From Haberlea rhodopensis (taxonomy: Eukaryota; Streptophyta; Magnoliopsida; Lamiales; Gesneriaceae): a DNA stretch of 64,000 bases. The stretch lies in contig CAJQUN010000001.1 of the NCBI GenBank assembly GCA_907163345.1, forward strand, positions 8,246,001-8,310,000, given 5' to 3'. The position numbers and the translations under genes were made by a program. Of the stretch, positions 46,487-56,943 are shown piece after piece (position 1 is the stretch's first letter; each line of letters begins with the position of its first letter). The notes below the pieces were generated by a model. It did not search any database and had not been told where the DNA came from. It saw nothing but the letters and a program-made list of their open reading frames with translations.

Positions 46487-47740
46487 AACTCCCCAATACT
46501 TAATCTTTGCTCGACCTCGAGTAAATCAGACAAAACAACAATATTTTTTGTTGGCTCATAGATTCATAACAAACTAACTTGTCCTCACTTTTATGCCTCA
46601 ACAATTTTAAACATGCATAGTAATGAAAGGCGGTGAAAAGTTAACAGTGGAACAAGTTCAATCCTTAAATATCTCATACCCAACAAAGCAGCGAACATGC
46701 GTGTGTGGTCATAAACAAGTGTCATGTACAAATTAGAGATCCAATAAATGTAAACCCACAATAGTTCAAGTTGTACACCAACACAAGTATAAGCTCACTT
46801 GCACACTCTTCTCCACTATCTTAGCCACTTGCTAACACAAATCAAGTAGGTCTTTATTAGCTTGTAGATTGGCCTAGATATTGGCTTATGAAAGAAAGGG
46901 TAAGGTATATCAAACAAGACAGTACAATAGTATACACAATTAAAACTTCTCTCATTGCATGATTTTTTCAAACATTGTTCATTTTTTTCAAGGTTTAACT
47001 CATTTCTTTTCTTCTTTTGTCTTGGCTCCCCTTGGAGTCATATTTGTATCTATTTTCTTAAGGCATCCATTTTCTTTCATACATCTCATTCTTTTGACAA
47101 TAAAGTTCTCAAATATATGAATCAATGAGATCATGTGCATGTGAATGAAACACATCATACTCCCTTCAAAGGTATGTATTTAAAATCATATTTAGGCTCA
47201 TTAGGGAAGGATGATAAGCTAGTCAAAGAATGTTGAATGATGGTTGTTTGTTTGCTTAGCATACAACCACTATTTTGTGTTAAAGCTCAAAAATGGTACT
47301 ATTGATGATTTTATTTACATAGTAGGCTTGAAAGGCTCAATCGCATCAAAGATTGCCTATATCACTTTTATGTTCGCAAGTAGTCTAGACATACGCCTCA
47401 AAGAACATGTAGTTAAGTTATAGTATGTATCAGAGACTCCCTAAGACTATCACAAAGTTCACACAATCTTCACTAAGTTATGCACACTTCACAAGTCATG
47501 ACAATAACGTGCTCAAAATATTCAACTACCAAGTCAAAGCAAATTTTGTATTAGAGTTCAAAGTGTTCCAAGGTTAACAATTCACCTATGTTAAAAAACA
47601 TCCATGCCATCAACTAGGTTTCATCATGAGCTAGTGATTCTAAAATTCATGTCCATCACTAACTATGAGTTCAAAATTTTCAAATTTTATGATATTTTTG
47701 TATTTTTATAATAAGAAAATAATAAACACACCGCTAACCC
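46487..47740 (-). other. Purine tract and 3' non-coding region of element C
   Basis: The purine tract is GTATTGGGGAGTT on the minus strand at 46487-46499. The rest is AT-rich with no credible ORF and resembles 37032-38220 of element B in reverse orientation. Confidence 0.65.
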
Positions 47741-47853
47741 CTCCCCATACTTAAATCTTACATTGTCCCCAATGTAAGCCAAAATTGTAAGGAAATAGAG
47801 AAGTCAACAATAAAAGAGATGGGAAAACTAACTCCCCTCGGGTTGCCTCCCAA
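47741..47853 (-). other. Hairpin and stem/purine signals of element C
   Basis: On the minus strand TTGGGAGGCAACCCGA (47853-47838) is followed about 65 bases later by ACATTGGGGACAATGT and AAGTATGGGGAGG (47776-47741). Order and spacing match element B. Confidence 0.65.
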
Positions 47854-48159
47854 GAAGCGCCTATGTTTAACGTCGGTGGCCCGATGACAGTCCTCTATCA
47901 AGGTGGGTTATGTGGTGTCACTCGATCTTTCTTCTTCCACCTAAATATCTTCTTGATTCCTTTAAACTTTGGTTTGTTCGTCTTGCTCTTCTTTGAGAGG
48001 TCATCATCAGTCTTCGTTCCTCCTCCATCATTTTTTATTGATGTGGTCGATCCGGAGGGTGTTTCTTTTCAACGGTACGATCCTGTGAGTGAGAAGAGAG
48101 AGAGAGAGTTAGCAGTATCATGAGTAGATAGGGCAGCAATAGTATAAAAATTTTGCACC

Positions 48160-48660
48160 AGATTTGAGTCCATACCTCATTTGTTTTCAAGGCCATTAGT
48201 AGCCTTTTCCATCTCCCACAAATCATCATTATCAAAATCATCATGTGCCATGTACTCAGTGCTATCAACAGTGTAACTAGTGTGTTTATGAGTTTGAATG
48301 GTTTCATAGATATTGAACTTTGCCACCTCACCATTAAACTCCATAGTTAAAGTTCCACTATTTGCATCAATTATGGACTTAGAAGAATGGTCTCCCTAAT
48401 AGAATAGGGCTAGATGGATCACCATTTTCCATGTCTAATACATAGAAATCAGCGGGGAAAATCAAATTCTCTACGTGTACAAGTACATTCTCTACTATCC
48501 CCCTAGGAAGAACCATGGACCTATCAGCTAATTGTATCACAGTATTATTTCTTTTCAAATGTCTAGGTTTCAGTTGAGTGTAGATTAAGTAAGGTATGCC
48601 ATTAATAGAAGCTCCTAAATCTAGCATCGTCTTCTCAATCCTAGTGTTTCCAATCACACA
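48160..48660 (-). pseudogene. Athila-type protease region of element C
   Basis: The minus strand 48657-48379 reads KTMLDLGASINGIPYLIY, then QLADRSMVLPRGIVENVLVHV, DFYVLDM and PILLGRPFF, the retropepsin of Athila elements, whose active site here is DLGA (DSGA or DLGA in the family). After a frame change, 48370-48180 continues with GTLTMEFNGEVAKFNIYE. No RT follows: the sequence passes into the 3' non-coding region. Confidence 0.82.
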
Positions 48661-48733
48661 AGGTTAGAAAACATACCAGGGTCCTTACATTTTGTGGGAA
48701 TGCTTCTTTGGATTACCATAGAAACATTCTCAC

Positions 48734-49459
48734 CTAGTTCAATCTTGGGGCACCCTTTGCGTTATTTGCTCCTATCCGCTTTCCAAACTTCCTTAAAAAA
48801 TCTAGCATATCGAGGCCTTTTCTCCATGCATCATACAGTGGAGCGTTTACCTCACAGCATCGGAAAGTCTCGTATATTCCCTTGATACCCTCGTGCTTCC
48901 TATTCTCCTTAAAAGCAAGAGGGAATTGGGTAAATTTTATATTCATAAAATTGAGGGAACTTACCTCGTGGTTCCTCTTCTTCATTGTGCTCCTCAACGT
49001 CCTTCTTTTCCTTCACCTCTTCTTATTCGGGTGGCGTCAGCACCACCTTTTCCTCATATTTATCTTCACCCTTCTTCAAAGTGTTGGCGCTCACATTTTC
49101 TCTTGGGTTCGTCACTGGCTGTGAAGGAAGTCCATTTGAATTCTCCCCTCTATATTGTTGAGCGAAGTCGTCAAATTGTCTCATTTGCGTAGTCAAGCTT
49201 TGAATGCTCGCCCTCGTTTCCTGTTGAAATTGCATACAATTTCAGCAATAACCTTAACAATATTTTCTAACCTGTCAGAAGGGGCATGCACTGGCGGTGG
49301 TGGAGGTCTCTGATATAGCGGTCTATATGGTGGATGTTGGTGCATCTGTTGATTCCCATAATTCTGGTGCGGATGGTCCCTCCAACCTTGGTTGTAGTTG
49401 CTCGATGGGTGGTCATAGATCCTTTGAGGTGGACCAGGAAATCCTCCTGCTACATTCAC
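48734..49459 (-). pseudogene. Gag C-terminal part and linker of element C
   Basis: Pieces in different frames: 49459-49193 (QRIYDHPSSNYNQGW, HQNYGNQQMHQHPPYRP, LENIVKVIAEIV), 49235-49023 (QFQQETRASIQSLTTQMRQ, EEKVVLTPPE) and 48997-48734. These match the Q/P-rich half of the gag ORF in element B. Short indels separate them. Confidence 0.7.
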
Positions 49460-49639
49460 GTGTTCCGTGGATGTCTCTTATAGGGAGGAACATGCATCAT
49501 TGGCATGGTTCATGGCTAGGAAAATTCCACATGACTTCATCTTTCCCACATTGTCACCTTCAAGATTACGCACAAGAAACGTTAAATCAATCAGTTGTTG
49601 TTCAAGATTGGATATGCAAACTTAACTAGATGAACTAAC

Positions 49640-50191
49640 TTATGAGAAAAAAGTGAGTGTATTCCCTAATGCTGTAATCTCCTTTGGTATGTTGGCAGCT
49701 CGTGATGCAGGAAAGTATTTCTCAAGAAATATCCTATTCAAATCATTCCAAATGGTGATCGAGCCTAATGGTAGATAGAATAGCCATTCCTTCGCAGCAT
49801 CCTTTAAGGAGAAGGGAAAGGCTATCAGCTTGATTTGTTCATCGGTAATCCCAGTTGGTTTCATGGTAGTGCAAACCACATGAAATTCCATCAAATGTTT
49901 GTGAGGATCTTCACCTGAAAGACCATGAAAAGAAGGTAAGAGGTGTATTAAACAAGATTTCAATTCAAAATTGATATTAGTAGCTAAAGTAGGAAAAGTA
50001 ATGCAGAGGGGCTGCTGATCCAAGGTAGGATTCACCAGCTGTCTTAGACTTTGGTTCTCGGCCATATTAATCATTTCTTCTTCTTCTTCTTCTCGTTTCA
50101 TACGAATATCTCTCATACGTCGATATAGGGTTCTTTCTATCTCAGGATCGTATTGGTATTCGTCTCCCTCCGAATGATATCTTGCGTGCAT
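49640..50191 (-). pseudogene. Athila-type gag capsid core of element C
   Basis: The likely start is MHARYHSEGDEYQYDPEIER at 50191 (the longer frame begins at 50227). The core FHGLSGEDPHKHLMEFHVVC, MKPTGITDEQIKL, AFPFSLKDAAKEWL and WNDLNRIFLEKYFPASR is the classical Athila/Tat gag signature. The frame ends early at 49640 (ITALGNTLTFFS) and gag resumes in another frame at 49459. It would have formed the capsid-like particle of the element. Confidence 0.88.
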
Positions 50192-50264
50192 GAACAAACA
50201 AGAGTAGTATGGGAAGATAAAAATCAATATTTAGTAATAAAAAATTAGCACAAAAATAATGTCT

Positions 50265-50282
50265 TCCCCGGCAACGGCGCCA
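50265..50282 (-). other. Primer binding site of element C
   Basis: The minus strand reads TGGCGCCGTTGCCGGGGA, identical to that of element D, five bases from the LTR. Confidence 0.88.
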
Positions 50283-50287
50283 AAATT

Positions 50288-51782
50288 TGGTCGTGCTTAT
50301 CGTGTACGCCCAAATTAACCCTTCTTAGTTAACAACAAATTAATGCAGTAGTGAAAGTAGGGATCGTTCTTACAGGAAAGTGAGTATTTTTATGCTAACA
50401 AGTATCGACATATGGGGATTTGAGATTGTGAATTATCTAAATTAACTAGGATGCAAGAATTAAATAATAAGGAATTAATCAAGTAAAGAGAGATCTTGGT
50501 TTCGGTCGACTCTACGATTGAAATTCATTCATTCATTCATCGATTTTCTCACATATGTAATTTTTATGTATGAATATTCACAATTGAAGATTTAACTCAT
50601 ATCTCACCTTAGGTTTAGTTAAATCGAAAACTGCCCTTATCAATTAATCAACCTTAACAACAACAGTTATGATTTAAACCAATGATAACATGCAAATGAG
50701 TAAGATTGGTGAAGCTAAACAACATAAACAACAACAATTATGTTTAATCTAGTCAAAAATTCTCTCTAGGAATTTAATAACCTCAACATCATAGAATTAT
50801 CAATCCTTGCTGCTTCACAAATTTGATTAATCAAACAATTACGAATTTGATATCAAACTTAGTATTAGACTGTATGAAAAATCATTAAGTAGCTAGTCTA
50901 ACAATCAAACAACACAATCATGACAAAGAATAATAGAAAAACTTATGATACTCAATAAAAATCACCAATTCAAAACAAAAATCTCATGAATAAATTAACC
51001 TCCAATGGTTTTGTCTTCCTCAACCAAGACTATGAGTTTAGCTACTCATAATTGAAATTAAAACAATCAAAATTAATCTAGAAAACATTAAACAAGCTAA
51101 GGAAGAAGTTACTAAAAGACGACACGATTCCGGCTCGTCAATTCCGTCTTCGTGCTTGAGTTCTTCAAGTTGTTATTCTAAATTTGATAGTAAAAATCTA
51201 CTCTAATGTTTAAAAGTCTGAATAATAGTGTTATGAGGCTAATTTTTTAGTTATAGGGCTAGGGAATATGCTAGGATAGGTAAAAATCTTCCAAAGATGG
51301 TAAAAAGATCAAGTTCCCTTTTTTTCTCGGACTCCCTGGCGATCGATCTCTATAAACTGGCGATCGATCGCCCCTTTATTTTTTTCAAGCAGAATATTTT
51401 GGCGACCAATCGCTTCCGTGTGCCGATCCATCGCTGAGCTCCAGTACATTTTGGCGATCGATCGCTTCATTGTGCCTATGGATCGCTGCAGCGTGAATTT
51501 TGTTGCTCAATTTTCTGTCCATAAACGATCGATTTCTTCTTCCCAACTGATGGATCTCCGCTCAAAAATTACATTTTAAGCATTTTCTTGGTATACCTAG
51601 AGTCTTTATCATCTCCAACGCTTTTTTTGATCTTTATTCATCGTTATTAGCTCGATTTCTTTGGTCCCACCTACATTTACACAAATATACGATTAGGTAG
51701 CATATGTATCCAATTAACCATCAAAACATATCAAATCATAGACAATTAAGCGCAATAGATGTGTCTATTTCTAATCACATCA
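50288..51782 (-). repeat. Element C 5' LTR (right copy)
   Basis: 1495 bp, uninterrupted copy of the LTR. It allows the D insertion site in the other copy to be placed exactly at CTTCA. It contains the GATCGATCG palindromes at 51337-51540. Confidence 0.9.
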
Positions 51783-51787
51783 ATGAT

Positions 51788-53940
51788 CTCCTCCAAATGA
51801 CATATTGATCAGATTAGATCGTGCGGTATCATCTCAAAACTGGCAGTTACTTTTTCCGGCTGTTGTGATGTGGAATTTGGTTTATTATGGGTCTCATCAT
51901 CGTTTACTGAAAATTACCTTGGATGACACAAATCATCAAGCACCCTCTTCTAAAAGAAATAAATTTCATTTCAAATTTGAGCCATATTGGAGATTTCATT
52001 CAGAATTTCCTAAAGTGTGTAAAGATATTTGGGGAACATATTGTGCACGGCTTTCATATTCTAGCGACGAACTTCAACATATATTGCTTTCGTGTGCTAC
52101 TAATCTGAATGGATAGGGACGTCGTAATTTTGGCAATCTATCACAACAGATCCATGAAACACAAAGCAGATTGGCTTGCTTAATTCTATAACTGGGATTG
52201 TGGACCATGTCCGGCTGTCTTCTACTGAACAACATTTGGATCATCTATTGACTATTCAGGAACAATACTGGCATCACAGAGCCCGGCAAATTGGATTGCT
52301 GCAGGTGATCGTAACACCAAATACTTCCATCAAAGGGCTAATACTTCTGTTACTGATCAAATGTGATCTTTGCTGGATGCTCCTTTCACTACTGACGATA
52401 TTAAACAGGCCCTATTTCAAATGAGCCCGTGGAAAGCTCCAGGTCCTGATGGATTTCACGCATGTTTCTGTCAGGGACAATGGGCCTTGGTGGGTCCAGC
52501 CATCACCAATATCTGTCAAGGTATTATTAACCAGGTGATGTCTTGGCTACCCCATGGGGCGGTGCCCCATGGGGTACATCTGACCACACATTGGGAATAT
52601 TCCCGTAGGAATATTCCCAATGTGTGGTCAGATGTACCCCATGGGGCGCCGCCCCATGGGGTAGCAAAGAATTATTCTATTAACCATGGTCGTTGTAAGA
52701 CGTTTACAATAATTAGATCAAATGAATAATTATCAAATATTACAGGCCTCACAGTCGTTCTTATGGATCTATTAACATTACACATCTTATATTGATCTCT
52801 AAAATATCACACACGATGAAAACCGGTCACTATCGGCCATTGAGCATGTGTAATGTCATTGCGAAGATTGTTGCAAAATCTACGGCCAATCGGCTTAAGT
52901 CCATTTTACAAGATATTATTTCTCAAGAACAAAGTGCATTTGTCCCCGGTAGACTCATTTCTGATAATATTATGATTGTGTTTGAATGTTTGCATCACAT
53001 CCAAAAACGCTATACTGGTCGAAAAGGATTAATGGCTTTGAAACTTGATATTAGTAAAGCATATGACCGTGTGGAATGGGGTTTTTTTAGAGCGGTGATG
53101 CACAAGATGGGTTTCTCTGATCACTGGATTGAAAACATTATGAATTATCTCAGTTCCACACAATTCACTGTACTACTTAATGGTGCTCCAACTAAAAGTT
53201 TTTTACCAAGTCGCGGGCTTCGTCAAGGGTGCCCTTTAGCTCCTTATTTGTTTATACTATGTTCTGAAGGGTTGTCAGCTCTTATTCGCCATCATGTGAG
53301 GCTTGGTTTGCTGCATGGGATTCAATGTGCACGTTCAGCCCCGTCTATTACCCATCTACTCTTTGCAGATGATAGCTTATTGATGGGCCTAGCAGACATT
53401 TCAAATGTTTTATCTATTAGAAATATTTTAGCTCATTATTCTTCTGCCTCAGACAATCTATAAACTTGCAGAAATTTGCTAACACTTTTAGCCCAAATAT
53501 GCATCATTTATAGAAGGCACGTGTTTTTAGTATATTGGGAATGTCCTTTGCTGAATCTCATGACACTTATTTGGGGCTTCCTGTTTTTGTAGGGCGTAGT
53601 AAGAATTGAGTTTTTCAAGGACTCGAGTCTCGTATTTGGAAAAAACTTCAGGGTGGAAGCATTCCTTGTTTTCTGCAGGGGGCGAGAGGTTCTCATCAAA
53701 GCTTAGCACAAGCCATCTCTGCATTTACTGTGTCCATATTTCGTTTGCCGGTTGGAATCTGCAAATCTCTACAGACCATGGTTACCAAATTTTGGTGGGG
53801 AAGTTTGACAAGCAACAACGCATTCACTGGATTTCCAACTCAAAGCTTTGCTTTGCAAAAGCTATTGGGGGTATGGGTTACCGTCGTTTTGAGGAGTTTA
53901 ACCAAGCTCTAATTGCAAACAATGGTGGAGATTGTTGAAT
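51788..53940 (+). pseudogene. LINE ORF2 reverse transcriptase region
   Basis: Continues from 38802: SPPNDILIRLDRAV, then the linker to RT. RT proper begins near 52370 (TTDDIKQALFQMSPWKAPGPDGFHACF). After the MITE it goes on at 52792-53463 with HYRPLSMCNVIAKIVAK, SAFVPGRLISDN, LKLDISKAYDRVEW, RGLRQGCPLAPYLF and the catalytic LLFADDSLL (53357 onward). From 53464 the frame shifts repeatedly (LGLPVFVG, IWKKLQG, FWWGS). Frameshifts and the MITE make it inactive. The motifs are those of plant L1-type non-LTR elements. Confidence 0.9.
52534..52677. mobile_element. Palindromic MITE in the LINE RT
   Basis: An almost perfect palindrome, 52546-52665, with 58-bp arms (57 of 58 pairs match, T/C at 52563) around the 4-base loop CGTA. 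The arm is CCCCATGGGGCGGYGCCCCA then TGGGGTACATCTGACCACAC and ATTGGGAATATTCC. The flanks are a perfect 9-bp direct repeat, TATTAACCA, at 52525-52533 and 52678-52686, which would be a target duplication of Mutator type. It has no coding capacity. Confidence 0.8.
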
Positions 53941-55410
53941 AATCCGGAAGCACTAGTAACTAAAGTATTTAAAGTAAAATATTTTCCTCACTCTTCTCTG
54001 TTGAATGCCACATTGGGATCCCAACCATCTTACGTTTGGCGAAGTATTTTGTGGGGTTGTGATTTACTACGAAAAGGTATTCGTTGGAGAATTGGTACTG
54101 GTGAGTCTATAAATGTTTTCCATGATCCATGGCTTCCTCGAGATCCCATCTTTAAACCTATTACTAAGCCCTCTCACCAGTGGACTGATGTTAAGGTTAT
54201 TGATATACGAAACTCTGATGGGGATTGGAACTGACAGCTAATCAATCAAGTGCTCTGGCCGATAGATCATGCTGATTTGCAAAGCATTCCCGTTCGGTTT
54301 CTACGTGGCCAAGAGAAGTTGATTTGGCATTTTACATCAAATGGTGAATATACTGTGAAATCGGGATACATGGTAGCTACAAGACAGATTGAGGATACCA
54401 GCAATGAACAGACATCCAATCCTTCGAACATTTTCTGTAATCTTTGGAAATTACGATTACCTACCAAGATTATTATTCAATGTTGGAGGGCATTGCACGA
54501 AGCTCTGCCTACTCTTTTCAATTTGGCTAAGCATGGAATTCTGGTGGATTCTTTTTGTCCAAGGTGTCAGCATAGTTTCGCGAATGCATTTCATGCATTA
54601 TGGCAGCGTAAACTAGCTAGAAAGGTATGGAAATCCTATGCCATTTCGCCACTTTTACACAAGTTTTATGGTAATTCTATTCTTGATCTCTGGCATTTTG
54701 TGATTCATTTTGGCACAAGTCTGGATTTGCATTTACTAGCTCATATTTTGTGGAGTTTATGGTATGATAGAAATCAATATGTGTTCAATGCTATTGAGGA
54801 TCCGATGCTACTTGTCGTTAATTGAGCTTCATGTCTGGATCGTTGTTTGATACATGAAAATCTAGCTGCACTTTCTATAAGTGGGCAGCATTCTAAAGAG
54901 GACATTTGGAAACCTCCACCCCATTCGATATAAAGATTAATGTGGATGCCTCAGTACATTCTCATCTGACTTTTATTGGTGTAGGAGTTGTTGTTCGGGA
55001 TAACTATGGGTTTATTATTTTTGTCTCTGCTATACGTATACAGGCTCTTTCACTCCAATTTTAGCTTAACTTTTTGGCTATTCAAGAGGGCATATTGGTT
55101 GCTCGTCGATATGGTTGGGTTTCTGGGATTGTGGAGATGGATGCATCGTTAGTCATGCAGGCAATCAATAATCCTACGGATTGTCATCCAGATGCTTCGA
55201 TAATACAGTCTATTCGACAATATTGCAATACTGAATCTGATTTTGTAATTTCTCATTGCAAGAGGTCCGCTAATATTCTTGCCCATAATCTAGCAGCTCA
55301 CGCAATATTTTTAGGACCTATACAAGATTTGGAGGATTCAATCCCTTTCTTTTTTAAAAGATTATGTGGTCCCTCTCATTTCTGTCTAATGAAATTTTTC
55401 TGTTTCTTTT
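53932..55410 (+). pseudogene. LINE ORF2 C-terminus: zinc-finger and RNase H domains
   Basis: 54234 and before: LLNNPEALVTKVFKVKYFPH...PSYVWRSILWG. Then 54250-54825 holds the zf-RVT region (FTSNGEYTVKSGY, LPTKIIIQCWRALHEALPT, CPRCQH). From about 54920 the RNase H domain follows (INVDASVH, GVGVVVRDNYG, MDASLVMQAINNP, KRSANILAHNLAAHA). This C-terminal RNase H is typical of many plant L1 elements. The parts are separated by stops at 54232 and 54823 and by a frame change near 55064. The A run at 55411-55420 ends the element. Confidence 0.85.
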
Positions 55411-55442
55411 CAAAAAAAAATTATGAATGTATATGAATTTTA

Positions 55443-55554
55443 ATAATTCATGTATTATTCTTCATTTTTTTTAAAACAGAATATTGTTAGGATAGGATAT
55501 TGAAGATTCAATGAATTTAACTCGATAATAATAATAATTAAATTATTCTTAATG
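55443..55554. other. Junction between LINE and ATL gene
   Basis: About 110 bp of AT-rich DNA including an (AAT)n stretch at 55526-55540. The LINE therefore lies within the 3' untranslated or immediate downstream region of the ATL gene. Confidence 0.5.
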
Positions 55555-56865
55555 CTAAACAACAGAAGAAGACGACGACGCATTAACAGATTGTACAGCT
55601 GGCTTCTGATGCTTGTACTGTGGGGTTTGTGAAATCCAAGCCAACCACCTCATTACAACCCCTTCCCCCGGTCTCTCTCTCTCATTACTCCTATACCTAC
55701 TGACCCCTGTAATTTCAGACACGCTTCTCTCATTAATTACACCTCTGCCACTCCCCTCATCTTCCCTTTTCTCGCTCAGAATCATCTCCGACTTCAGATA
55801 CAGTAACTCCGACACCTGCACGTCGCTCCAACGCTGTTTCTGCTCCATTTCCTCGCCGGAGATTATGATCCGATGTTCCAAGCGATGTTTGTCTCCATTC
55901 TGCCCAATCAGCAGCTGCCCGTCTTTCCGGGTCTCATGCCCGGATTTCATGCAAAATGACCTCCAGCTGTCGAGGGACCTTCTGCCCGTATTATCCGCAA
56001 CCGCCGCCTCCGCCTGCCCGGATTTTCCGAGCTCGCTTACTGTTCTCCTCATGAAGTGTTCTGATTTCCTCCTGGATTTCCAGCTATCCAACGAAACCCT
56101 TCCTCTTGAATCCTCCACTGGATCCTCCACAATAATTTCCATCGATCTTCCTCTCTCCGCCGCAGATGAATGCCGCCCGGAGATCCTCGGGTTCCCGTTA
56201 ACACCAGGGGACAGGACTGATTTTCCCTTATTCTCGCTGTTGCGAGGTGTTTCTTGATTGTTAAACAAGGATCTGCTATCATGGAAATCCACGACGAGGA
56301 GCACGTCTTCCGGGTCCACCCGGTACCTGCACAGCGGACATGTGGAATGCGCGTCGAGCCATGTATCCACACACTCGACGTGGAAGGCGTGTTTGCACTT
56401 AGGCAGCAGCCTCAGCACCTCGTCCGCCTCGAATTTGTTGAGACAAACCGCGCATTCCAGACCGTCTTTTTGCCCTCTCAGCGATGAGAATCGAAACATG
56501 GGAAGCGATTCAATGACTTTTCTGTTGATTCCTGAGTGATTTCTGGATGGGAGGTGCCCCATGGAACTGCTAACGTAACTACCCCTCTTGCAATGCTTCA
56601 CGTAGAGAAGTAACAAAAATGTGATTGAAAATATGGTCGTGAGCACTCCAACAATTATGGTGATTCCGGGCTTGAATGGGGTGACTCTTGAACTTCCCGA
56701 TGATTCCGAAATCGTTGGCTGCGGAGGAGGAGGAGCGTAAGGGGTGTTAGCAATATCGCCGATATTTCCATCCTCCCCGTCGATTTTCCCTTCTAGTGCT
56801 GTTGTAAGGAAGAAAGTCAAGAATATAGAGATCCACAAGAAGGGCAAAAGATTGAGATTGCCCAT
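55555..56865 (-). CDS. RING-H2 E3 ligase of the ATL family (ATL42/ATL12-like)
   Basis: Single-exon gene, as usual in the family. The frame opens at 56943, but the start at 56865 (MGNLNLLPFLWISIF...) places a signal peptide at the N-terminus and is preferred, giving about 436 residues. In the longer numbering there is a transmembrane segment at about 93-115, the GLD-type motif NRKVIESLPMF (140-150), and a RING-H2 finger with C164, C167, C183, H185, H188, C191, C202 and C205 and the conserved W195. The long C-terminal tail includes RRTVSEL, RWSDVQVSELLYLKSEMI and RSVSEITGVSRYR, which are shared with ATL42/ATL12-type proteins. The inferred role is a membrane-anchored ubiquitin ligase. No defects are seen. 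Confidence 0.9.
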   Translation of the reverse strand: MGNLNLLPFLWISIFLTFFLTTALEGKIDGEDGNIGDIANTPYAPPPPQPTISESSGSSRVTPFKPGITIIVGVLTTIFSITFLLLLYVKHCKRGSYVSSSMGHLPSRNHSGINRKVIESLPMFRFSSLRGQKDGLECAVCLNKFEADEVLRLLPKCKHAFHVECVDTWLDAHSTCPLCRYRVDPEDVLLVVDFHDSRSLFNNQETPRNSENKGKSVLSPGVNGNPRISGRHSSAAERGRSMEIIVEDPVEDSRGRVSLDSWKSRRKSEHFMRRTVSELGKSGQAEAAVADNTGRRSLDSWRSFCMKSGHETRKDGQLLIGQNGDKHRLEHRIIISGEEMEQKQRWSDVQVSELLYLKSEMILSEKREDEGSGRGVINERSVSEITGVSRYRSNERERPGEGVVMRWLAWISQTPQYKHQKPAVQSVNASSSSSVV

Positions 56866-56943
56866 CTCTGGAATTTTTCCTGTATCACGATTCGGTCCAG
56901 AAACAGGGGAATGGTTCTCTATTTTCAGGATGGATTCCGTCAA

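Larger units (their letters stand above)
38803..51782 (-). mobile_element. Element C: Athila-like element with gag and protease only
   Basis: Minus-strand element. On the plus strand its LTRs are 38803-46486 (interrupted by element D) and 50288-51782, running TGGTCG...CACATCA. Target duplication is acgat (38798-38802) versus atgat (51783-51787), differing by one C-to-T at a CpG. The primer site is at 50265-50282 and the purine tract (minus strand GTATTGGGGAGTT) at 46487-46499. Gag (50191-49023) and protease (48657-48160) are recognisable in pieces. RT, RNase H and integrase are absent, with a 3' non-coding region directly after the protease part. It is inserted in the LINE endonuclease/RT interval. 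Confidence 0.9.
33841..55420 (+). mobile_element. L1-type LINE, split by nested LTR elements and a MITE
   Basis: Boundaries come from a ~24-bp direct repeat with three transitions at 33818-33841 and 55419-55442, the second preceded by an A run (55411-55420), as expected for target-primed insertion. LINE parts are 33841-34205 (5' region), about 38221-38802 (endonuclease) and 51788-55410 (rest of ORF2). ORF1 is not visible and was probably lost in the deletion that also removed the 3' LTR of element B. Element C splits codons of ORF2 cleanly. Removing it restores TWTNRR/SPPNDILIRLDR continuity with a 5-bp target duplication. Several stops and frameshifts make the LINE inactive. Confidence 0.85.

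Noticed and set aside
55613..56257. 214-codon ORF opposite the ATL gene
   Set aside because: Antisense shadow of the ATL coding region, with no independent similarity.
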